NCBI RefSeq assembly: GCF_905475395.1
Contig: NC_058338.1
Location: 14,088,935-14,152,934 of the forward strand
Length of the DNA: 64,000 nucleotides
Direction of reading: 5' to 3'
Source: Chrysoperla carnea
Lineage: Eukaryota > Arthropoda > Insecta > Neuroptera > Chrysopidae
The number at the start of each line of letters is the position of its first letter. The first letter of the stretch is position 1. Both the position numbers and the translations under genes were made by a program. Below the pieces are notes generated by a model. The model ran no database searches and was not told the DNA's origin. It was given only the letters and a program-made list of their open reading frames with translations. Below are positions 24,301 through 33,508 of the stretch, piece by piece.

Positions 24301-26846
24301 TTCGTGGTATAAGATACGCTGAATCGCCGACTGGCAGTCGCAGATTTCAGGTAAGTTTTGGTATGACCTAAACAATGCACAAGAAAAAATTCATTTTTTT
24401 TACAGCCACCTGAACCCGTGAAACCGTGGGGTGAAGAAACTTTAAATGCAACTGAAGATGGACCTGCATGCCCTCAACCAATACGTATAAACCCAGAGGA
24501 ATTTGGATGGAGCACATCCGAAGATTGTTTACGTTTAAATGTTTACACAACGGTGAGTTAACGAAAAAGTAAGATTTGATTAAATATAATTGAAAATCCA
24601 AAATTTCTTAGCTACTAAATCGCGGAAATGAAAAGAAACTACACCCTGTAGTAATATTTTTCCATGCTGGAGGATTTTATGGTGTTTCAGGAATTTCAAA
24701 TTATCATGGCCCTCAGTATTTATTGGATAAAGATGTGGTTTTAGTCACTGTAAATTATCGTCTAGGAACATTGGGTAAATTGAAAAAGAAAAACATTTTA
24801 TATCCTCTGTAGCTTCACGTTTATTTATATCTGTAGGTTTTATCAGTACTGGAGATGAAAATGCTCCCGGAAATTTAGGTTTGAAGGACCAAGTTCAAGC
24901 TATGAGATGGGTTCAACAAAACATTAAAAGTTTTGGTGGGAATCCAGATGAAGTAACTATCATGGGCTACAGTGCTGGATCCTACAGTGTGGCCCTACAT
25001 TTACTATCTCCAATGTCTAAGGGTATAATTTAATTTAATTATTACGTTTCCGATCATTCAACGATCATTTTTCCAGGATTGTTCCATCGTGGTATCGCCA
25101 TGAGTGGTTCACCAACTGCTACCTTCCCATTTACGGACCAATTAGATGTAGCCAGAAAACAAGCACAACTTTTAAATTGTCCCAGTAATACCAGTAAAGA
25201 AATTATTGATTGTTTAAGAACGAAAGATGCTGAAGAAATTTCTACCACATTCTTTGACTTTCAAGAAGTAGGTTCAGATCCAACACTAATCTGGCGACCA
25301 GTTATTGAACCAGATCATCCTGGTGAAAAATTCTTAACGGATGATCCAAACAAATTGTTTTACGAAGGAAAATTTACAAAAGTACCTTTTATGATTGGTG
25401 TTAATGAAATGGAATTTGCAGGAGGTGCTTATGGTAAGAAATCATAAAAGACCACGCACAAATTAGATGCAATCTGCATTTCGGTTAAACTTTTTCAAAT
25501 TTTGGGAAATGATAGTTTAAGTCATTATAAATAAAAGTTCCCATGGTTATAAGTCATGAAAATGACAGGATTTCAAGTTATCGCTAAATTAAAGTTGGAA
25601 AATGTATTCATTTGTATAAAAAATTATATGTAGCTGAAAATATTGATCTTAACGCTGGAATTCATATTATTAATCCACTGAACATTTATCACTAGTTCTT
25701 CTTCGAATTTCGTAACATTTCATTTCAAAAAAACAATAATTAAAAAACAACACTCTTGCATTAAAAAACACACGTATGCATGTAGTTATACATATCTGTA
25801 AATGTATTTGCCTATACACACATAGGCATATATTATACAAATGAGTACATTTTCCAATTTTAATTTAGCTATAACATAGAATCCTGTCATTTTCATAACT
25901 AGTGACCATGGGAACTTTTCTTTAGAATGACTTAAACTTTCATTTGCCAAAATTTGAAAAAGTTTGACCGAAATTCAGATTACTTAGATTGGAAAATTTT
26001 GCATATCTAATTTAAAATTATTCTCTACCTTAGATGTTGTAGCTAATGAAACTTTACGAGAAATTTGGAACAATAATTTTGAATATGTAGCTCCAATTGC
26101 TTTTGGTTATGAACGAAATACATCAAAATCATTGGTCATTAGTAAATCATTGAGAAATTTTTACCTAGGTAGTCGAGAAATAGATTTTGAATCCATTGAT
26201 GATTTTAGTAAACTTTATGCTGATGGTATTGGATGGAGTGTAAATCGATTGGCTTGTTTACTTGCAAAATCAAATGATTTTCCAGTTTATTTCTATAAAT
26301 TTGCATATAAGGGTCGATTCAGTCATTTTTATTCACCATTTACAAATGAAACTATTGGTAAAAAATGAATAATATTTTGTAAAATTTACTGGTATTTTTA
26401 AAAATATTTCCTCTTCTAGGTGCGTCTCATCATGATGAATTAATGTACTTGTTCTACATAAGTGTACATTATTTATCTTTCCCATTTTTCGAACCTACTG
26501 ATCCAGAAATTGAAATGGTAGAGAAAATGACAACTTTGTGGTCAAATTTTATTAAATCGGGGTAAATATTAATATTAAGTCATATTGCAATTCGATAAAT
26601 TATTATAATTTTATGTTTAATTACAGTAATCCAACACCCGAGAAGGAAGAAGTTACAAATAATGTAATTTGGAGACCGTTTACTTTGAATGAAGAGACTT
26701 ATATGAATATTGATTCAAATTTAACAATGGAAAAAGATTTATTTGATGATCGATATGCGCTTTGGGAAAATTTGTTTCCATTTACTATACGACAAGTTCT
26801 AGTAACCCAAGTGAATAGACATAAAGTTGTGCACAATTTTGAATAG
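21336..26846 (+). CDS. Secreted carboxylesterase with two fused esterase domains
   Basis: Type-B carboxylesterase (alpha/beta hydrolase) carrying two full domains in one frame. Exons: 21336-21344, 21973-22200, 22307-22459, 22536-22701, 22767-22952, 23015-23371, 23433-23756, 23811-23952, 24017-24350, 24406-24552, 24612-24774, 24837-25022, 25077-25433, 26034-26357, 26420-26561, 26627-26846. They sum to 3438 nt, 1145 aa. A hydrophobic signal peptide '[16 protein letters not shown]' leads. Domain 1 triad: S231 (GYSSG), E360 (GVSENEF), H478 (GASHLDEL). Domain 2 triad: S782 (GYSAG), E911, H1029. The linker is about residues 577-592. Domain 1 has 'HAGEF' where domain 2 and the neighbour have 'HAGGF', so an oxyanion-hole glycine is lost. 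Exon 2 has no in-frame Met and a stop just upstream, so a 5' exon is required; the proposed one uses a GC donor. Substrate unknown. A merged pair of transcripts is unlikely, given the shared exon. Confidence 0.85.
24017..24350 (+). other. Fusion exon joining the two esterase domains
   Basis: A single exon that begins with the last-exon sequence of domain 1 ('NPTPE..EVTNNV', '[13 protein letters not shown]'). It runs through a linker at about 24180-24227 and continues as the second exon of a standard esterase ('TPLGKILGS', '[13 protein letters not shown]'), ending at RRFQ|GTAAGT. In the neighbouring single-domain gene these two parts lie in separate exons at opposite ends of the gene. The frame is open throughout. 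Confidence 0.88.
25469..25983. mobile_element. Fold-back element in double-esterase intron 13
   Basis: Two long inverted arms (about 25470-25625 and 25830-25982, roughly 150 bp each) share 'AAAGTTCCCATGGT', 'ATGAAAATGACAGGAT' and 'AAATTTTGG.AAATGA'. Terminal sequences are G(C/T)AATCTG(C/A)ATTTCGG. The 6-bp direct repeat TTAGAT flanks the element at 25463-25468 and 25984-25989. The host intron is 600 bp, while the equivalent introns of domain 1 and of the neighbouring gene are 61 and 65 bp. The element is therefore a later insertion. No ORF. Confidence 0.8.
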
Positions 26847-26875
26847 AATTTATTTTATATTTCTAGTGCCTATGT

Positions 26876-26881
26876 AATAAA
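26876..26881 (+). terminator. Polyadenylation signal AATAAA of the double esterase gene
   Basis: AATAAA 30 bp past the stop codon, followed by A/T-rich then T/G-rich sequence. It is the first canonical hexamer after the stop; a second AATAAA-like run follows within 15 bp. Confidence 0.6.
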
Positions 26882-27019
26882 AATTTTAAAATAAAAATAA
26901 TATTATTGTTTATTCTCTACCCATCCAGAATTTTTTTTGAACCACTAAAAGTAAATAAGATGTGTTAGTCGAAAAGACGGTATAAGGTCGACTTCAACCA
27001 TCTGATAACTAGATGAGAA
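26882..27019. other. Esterase intergenic spacer
   Basis: Short non-coding spacer after the double esterase gene and before a family A repeat. Confidence 0.4.
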
Positions 27020-27480
27020 ATATTTTTATACTCTGTATATATGAAATATAAATCAAAGTATACTAAATTTAGTCCCGAGTTTGTAAGGCTTAAAAATATT
27101 GATGGTACGAACAAAATTTTGGTATTGGTGTTCATTAAATCACCTAATTAGTCCAATTCCGATTGTCTGTCCGCCTGCCCGTCTGTCTGAATGACATGGA
27201 CATAATAACTCAAAAACGAAAAAAAATTTCTAGCTGAAATTTTTATAACGTCCTATACGGACGTAAAAAGTGAGTTGGAGTTTGTAAATGAGTAACATAG
27301 ATCAATTGCGTCTTGGGTCTGTAGGATCTATTTTTATACCGTTAGAAATAGAACAATAGTTTAAATGAAAAAAATGTTCCTTATACAACAATAAACAACT
27401 TTTGTTAGTAACATTTTTTGTAAACTTCAGTGTTTACCCGAGAGGGTGTAAATTAGGACAAAATTTTGGTGTCCATTCCC
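27020..27480 (+). repeat. Dispersed repeat family A, copy between the esterase genes
   Basis: Carries a decayed hairpin end ('CTGTATATATGAAATATA'), then 'TTTAGTCCCGAGTTTGTAAG', a CTGTC-rich run, 'AACATAGATCAATTGCGTC' and 'GTTTACCCGAGAGGGTGTAA'. It has the same order and orientation as the copies at 57431 and 59391. Confidence 0.72.
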
Positions 27481-27799
27481 TCAAAAGCTATAAAAGAAAG
27501 GGAGCTGAAGGACCACACACAGGCATAAAATAGTAAGAAAGATAAAGCAGGTATTTTCTGCAACAGCTTTTGTAATAAATTTATTTTTGAAAGTCGACAA
27601 GTCTTTAAAATTCTAGCTGTGAATATCTTCTCTTCAAAAGTAAAATAGTTATTTGTTTGACATTGAAAAGTTTTAATTCTAAGAAGTCGTTACAAATTTA
27701 TTAGCGAAATTTACATAAATGTAGTGGAGCTTCATTAAAATAAAATAAAATGACTTCGAATGTTTTCTTATCAATATGTAATTATATGTAGTACAATTT

Positions 27800-27960
27800 A
27801 AAGAACTTGCACTGGGTAATACCTTAATACAAATAATGGGAATTCCAATATATGTAAATAGATATACATTACTGCGGTCACTATATTCTGTCAATAAATA
27901 ATAGCGATTAATATATTTTGTTTTTAATTTTTCCTTATAGACACTTTTATAGAGTGTACG
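27800..27960 (+). repeat. Segment shared between the flanks of the two esterase genes
   Basis: 'CTGGGTAATACCTT', then 'ATAATGGGAATTCC', and later 'TTTTTCCTTATAGACAC', recur in the same order at 32858-32990, downstream of the single-domain esterase. This suggests that intergenic DNA was copied along with an esterase unit. Confidence 0.5.
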
Positions 27961-28254
27961 AAAAGTTCAATAAAGAAGAAATTTTGGTCGGACTTTCATT
28001 ATACTAGGGTTGATTTCGACCAAAAATATTTCAAAACTTTATTTAGGAGCGTTTTTTTTGCACTGAAATCAATGAATCCAGCCAAGCAAAAAATGTTCAA
28101 CAAATATAATATTAAAAATAACAGAGATTTTGTAGATTTAAGGTCTCGAATGAAGTTCTAATCAAACAAAATTAAGCTTTACACGAAAATATCAAAATTT
28201 TGGCAAATTTTTACGGAAAAACGAATTATGGAGTATTAGCAGTTACCCGCCCGC

Positions 28255-28620
28255 TTTCCACATTTAACATTTTTTATGCGCAGATGAAATTTAGTATTTT
28301 TATTTTTATAGGCGAAGACGCGAGTGACCAAAAATTAAGATCGTATCCTTATAAAATATAGTCTACATGTGTTATTTTGATGTACGAGCTATATTATTGT
28401 AGAGTTTCATTTAAATTCATTCTGTAGTTTTTTCGTGAAAGTGTAACAAACAAACAAATACCCTTACTTTTTATAGCCTCCACCTCTCGTGACCTCACTT
28501 ATCCCCCTTCCATAACACTCGAAGGGGTTGTTTTACACCGTTAAAATATATGCAGTTTACAATTTTTTAAAGTGTAAAATAGTCATAATTCATTGAGTAT
28601 TTCAGAAAACATGGCCATGA
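28255..28620 (-). repeat. Dispersed repeat family E, copy 2 (permuted)
   Basis: On the minus strand, 'TTTTAACGGTGTAAAACAA' and 'GAGTGTTATGGAAGGGGG' come first, then 'TTTGTTTGTTTGTTACACT' and its following block. This is the reverse of the order in the copy at 17150-17520. Confidence 0.65.
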
Positions 28621-28916
28621 ATTGTTTACATTTATTTTTTTAAACTTTTATGATTCTGGGTTTTTTTTTTTCGTTTTGTTTGGGTTTTCTTGGATTCTTC
28701 TACTCGTTGTCATTGAGCGAAGAGTATTTAAGCAGTTCACCCGATATGTTGTATATTTTTTTAAATATTATGTTAACATATTAATAACATACTTCTTTTT
28801 TTTTTTATTTAAATAAAAAGGCTCCCAAATATGAAAATCAAATCAGTAACATTACAGTTCATTCAATGAAAAACATTGATGATAGCTACTTATAAATAAA
28901 TAGTGACTCATTCAAG

Positions 28917-31877
28917 ATGTTAAAGGCAAGCAAAACAAACTAATTTATTGTTGATTATGACCAAAAATATTTAATAACTACTGTAGTTTTTGATTATGTT
29001 TTTAAACCATTTTTACAGATTTTGATATTGCTAATTGTTGTAACAACAATTACATGTTACCATGGTCATCATCATGACATGGATCATGGACATTCACACC
29101 ATCCTCAAGCCAATGGTGATCCAAATGTCGTGCAAACACCATCAGGAAAAATTGCAGGCTCTACAAATTTTAAAACACGTCTTGGAAAACAAATTTATGC
29201 ATTTCGTGGGATACGATACGCAGAATCACCGACTGGCAATCGTAGATTTCAGGTAACAAGCTTGGAATTTCCTACCAAAAAAAAAATTTACCTTCTAAAA
29301 TTAATAGTAAAATTATTTTTATAGCCACCTGAACCTGTAAAATCATGGGGTGAAGAAGTATTAAATGCCACTGAAGAAGGCCCAGCATGTCCTCAACCTA
29401 TTCGTATACCACCAGAGGAATTCGGTTGGAGGACATCGGAGGATTGTTTGCGTTTGAATGTTTATACAACAGAGGTAATAAAAATAATTGAAATTCACGA
29501 AATTTAATACCTGACAAAATTACTTTCTTAATTTTTTAATTGTTATTAAAAATGATTATCTTTTTATTGTGAGAGCTCAGGATAGCAATGTATTGCAAAA
29601 CATATTTGCACCTTTTTGCACCCTGCAAAATGCTCAGACAGATATACAGAGAGAAAACTAAGTGGAATAAATTATAGATTTTCGGAAAAAAAACATTGGA
29701 ATATATGAGTATTATAAGAAACTTTTATTACATTAATCTGGATTAAAATTTTTTAGCTGCCAAATCAGAAATCTAAAAGTAATAAACTACGGCCTGTAGT
29801 AATATTTTTCCATGCTGGAGGATTTTATGGCGTCTCAGGAATTTCAAATATGCATGGTCCGCAATATCTATTAGATCAAGATGTAGTTTTGGTCACTGTA
29901 AATTATCGTCTAGCAACATTGGGTAAGTGGAAAAGAAAACAAATTATTACTGAAATTGGTAAATAACACATACCATTACTTTCTTTAAAAGGTTTTATTA
30001 GTACCGGAGATGAGAATGCTCCTGGAAATTTAGGCTTGAAAGATCAAGTTGTGGCTATGAGATGGGTAAAGAAAAATATTCGAGGATTTGGTGGCAATCC
30101 AGATGAAGTAACTATTATGGGCTACAGTGCCGGATCAATGAGCGTGGCTTTACATTTAGTCTCACCAATGTCTAAAGGTAAAATTGCATGAAGTATCAAT
30201 GAATTAGTTGTCAACAGAATTGCTTTCATTGTAGTGTCATTGAAGCAAGCGTAGCCAAGTCATAGGGCTGTAATAAAACTTACACTATATTTTTTGCTAT
30301 TTTTTTGCTGGCTTGAGACTGAAGTCAGCGTATCTACCGCTATATTTCTACATCCGTAATTTGGGTCTTTATTACTCAGTATAATGATAGAAGCCAAATA
30401 ATTAATTTATTGGCAAAAACTAGCAAATAATTAGCAAAAAAATATGGTGTAATTTTTATTATGGCCCTATGACTAGGCTACGCTAGCTTCATAGACACTT
30501 CGTTGTACATGATCGATCACATATTAATTAAACAAATTTATAGTATAGTATTAATTAAACACATTTTGAAGGATTATTCCATCGAGGCATATCTATGAGT
30601 GCTGCACCAACGAGTACATACACATTTACAAACCAACTTGACTTAGCGAAAAAACAAGCAGAGCTATTAAATTGTCCAAGTGATACTAGCAAACAAATTA
30701 TCGATTGTTTAAAAACGAAAGATGCTGAAGAAATTTCAACTACATTCTTCAGTTTTCAAGAGATAGGTCAAGATCCTACATTAATTTGGAGTCCCGTTAT
30801 TGAACCAGATCATTCAGGTGAAAAATTCTTAACCGAAGATCCAGCTAAATTATTCAATGAAGGTAGATTTATGAAAGTTCCATTTATGGCTGGTGTTTGT
30901 GAACATGAATTTGCAGGCGGTGCATATCGTAAGTACTCTAAAATTGATAAAAAATTTTGGGTTATTAATTTTTGTATGAAATTTTTTTCTTAGGTGTTGT
31001 AGCAAATGAAACACTACGGAATATTTGGAATAATAATTTTGACTACGCAGCCCCAATTGCATTTGTTTATGAACGAAATACGACAAAATCTTTAGCAATA
31101 AGTAAAGCGTTAAAAGATTTTTACATAGGCAATCAAGAAATTAGATTGGAAACAATTGATGGTTTGGCTAAACTTTATGCTGACGGAGTGGTCGGATGGG
31201 GTGTCCATCGGTTGGCGAATTTAGTAGCTAAATCTAACGACTTTCCAGTTTATTACTATAAATTTGCCTACAAAGGCCGTTACAGCCATTTTTATTCACC
31301 ATTCACAAATAAAACAATTGGTAAAAAAATTAATATGCTCAAAAAGTTTTCTCGATTTTAATAGGGATTTTTCGTTCATAGGCGCATCGCATCATGATGA
31401 ATTAATGTACTTATTCTACATAAGTGTAAATTATTTAAATTTCCCATTCTTTGAACCAAGTGATCCCGAAACAGCAATGGTTGAGAAAATGACAACATTA
31501 TGGTCAAATTTTATTAAAACAGGGTAAAAATTATCAACGCGAATTGAAAGGTGTCGATAAACAGAATAGTGGGCACTGGGCTAGGCTGGTGGTGTGTTTA
31601 CTACATATCTCCTTTAACTGGCGCTTAAAAGGAATACTTTACGTTTTGTTTATCTAGCTTTTGAAATTCTTTTCTCAAAAATTTAGCTAATATTTTTTCC
31701 TTTTTTTGCAGAAATCCGACTCCCGAAAAACAAAGTATAACAAATAATGTCATATGGGAACCCCTTACTGCGAAACAAAAGAATTATATGAATATAGATT
31801 CAACTCTGTCGATGAGGAAGAATTTATTCGCTGATCGCTATGCTTTATGGGAAAGTTTATTCCCAATTTCCAAATAA
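28917..31877 (+). CDS. Secreted carboxylesterase, single domain
   Basis: Type-B carboxylesterase, the intact paralogue of both domains of the upstream gene. Exons: 28917-28925, 29019-29252, 29325-29474, 29757-29922, 29992-30177, 30572-30928, 30994-31320, 31382-31523, 31712-31877. They sum to 1737 nt, 578 aa. Signal peptide '[16 protein letters not shown]' is followed by a histidine-rich stretch '[14 protein letters not shown]'. Oxyanion motif 'HAGGF'; triad S232 (GYSAGSM), E361 (GVCEHEF), H480 (GASHHDEL); also '[10 protein letters not shown]' and '[16 protein letters not shown]'. Exon phases match the upstream gene one for one. Exon 7 is one codon longer ('DGVVGWG'). The first exon encodes only Met-Leu-Lys and ends with a GC donor (AAG|GCAAGC). 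It hydrolyses esters in the secretory route or outside the cell; the physiological substrate (hormone, pheromone, xenobiotic) cannot be read from the sequence. Confidence 0.92.
30233..30499. mobile_element. MITE with ~80-bp inverted repeats in single-esterase intron 5
   Basis: The left end 'AGTGTCATTGAAGCAAGCGT' is mirrored at the right end as 'AGTGTCTATGAAGCTAGCGT' on the other strand. Both continue through 'AGTCATAGGG' and 'TTTTTTGCTA'. The element is 267 bp with no ORF. It fills most of a 394-bp intron whose counterparts in the fused gene are 62 and 54 bp. No clear target duplication was found. Confidence 0.75.
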
Positions 31878-31926
31878 ATATTTATTGTTACATTTAAAAT
31901 TTATAACTTTTTTTTGCGATAATTGT

Positions 31927-31932
31927 AATAAA
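31927..31932 (+). terminator. Polyadenylation signal AATAAA of the single-domain esterase
   Basis: AATAAA about 50 bp after the stop codon, in AT-rich DNA. It is a plausible 3' end signal and has not been tested. Confidence 0.55.
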
Positions 31933-33508
31933 CATTTTGATTAAAACTATAAGATTGTTTTGTTTAACCTTATCTGCGTATTTATTGATTGAAAAGTATC
32001 CTAATTGAGTAAAGGTCAGGGAACTAATGAAGTTGGAGTAATGAATATAATAGAAAAGACACTTGCTCTGGGAAATGGGGATATTTTCTGCTAAAGTCGG
32101 AGTTATTAAATCGGAGCCCTAATAATTAGGTACTGGTATTGAGTTATCGAGAGTCTTTAAGACGATTATGACGAAGGAAAAGTTGTTGACTTTTGAATCT
32201 GACAGATCAAGGAAGCTTTTTTCAAAGTAATCCAGACCTTTTCAAATTCATTTTGACCTTGTTCAATCATTTTTAGTCAAATTTGCATACACTGATTTGA
32301 TGGTGAAATAAAAGGATAGGAGTGTTATAAAACCTGTTTCATGACCCCTAGAACAGTAATGTGTTTTTGGAGATATATTATACATATATATATACATTTT
32401 TTTCCCCGATACTTTTGGGCATTTACAGCGATTTCCTTCGATTAAAATAAGCTGAAATTTAGTATGCATGGCTGTTTATTAGACCTGTCGGTGTTCAAAA
32501 GCTGGGAAAGAAATGCTTGTATTTTTATGGTATAAGAGAATCCTTATGGTATAAGGATTAAATGCTCATAACGCGAGTGGTGACAGGTTAATGCGACTTC
32601 AATTTCTGGAAAAATACTTAAAAGTGCTGTTTGTTTACAAGAAAGAATATCATTAAAAAATGATTCCAATTATTGTTGTGAAATGGTTTCTTTGACATTG
32701 AAATTTTGCTACGTATTCTAATCGTGTAATAAATGTTTACAACAAAACAATAACATGATGAATCCCAGTTGAGTAGTATTTAATAGAAAATGTAAACAAA
32801 TATATGTGTTAACATTTATTTGTATCTATATTTAGTTAAATTTTAAGAATTCATTGTGGGTAATGTCTTTGTTTATGATAATGGGAATTCCCAAAATAAT
32901 TGAATTATAAACTTATCACCTACGACGTTTATCAAATGTGGCAATTACATTTAATTAAGTTTTTCCTTATAGATACATAGTTTGCACACACACTCCATGT
33001 GTTTTTAAAGATAATTATTTACAGTTATTATTGAGATATCGGGTTTTCTTGGTTTGTTTTCTAGTAATGACCGAAGAAGATTGTGAAGAATCGTAGTTGT
33101 GGCTCATAAGAATTAGTATTAAACTGTTAAAAAGACATGTTAAAAACTTGTATTTCGCTTAAACAAAATATACATTATTGACTGATTATATCACATAACT
33201 TTGGATATACTTAAAATAATTCTAAACTATCACAAATGATATTTTAGAAACCATTCAATCCATGAAAATATTGATTTTTTATAGAACCTTTCTATCTGAA
33301 ATCGATATCTTTAAATTTTCACAAACATTGCTTGAACTACGTACATGTTTACATGTGAATGTTTTGCAGCTATTATATAGCACCTTAAATGTAGTTATGT
33401 AACAAATTTTCCATGTATATCTACGCGATATTATTGCTAAGTCCCTCACAAATACACATGTTTGTTTTTGTAGTAGCCGTGAAAATATGCAAAGTTATGT
33501 GAGTATAA
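31933..33508. other. Convergent spacer between esterase cluster and CEP131
   Basis: The genes on either side converge here, so this holds two 3' UTR regions. The part at 32858-32990 resembles 27800-27960. Otherwise nothing is recognised. Confidence 0.45.
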
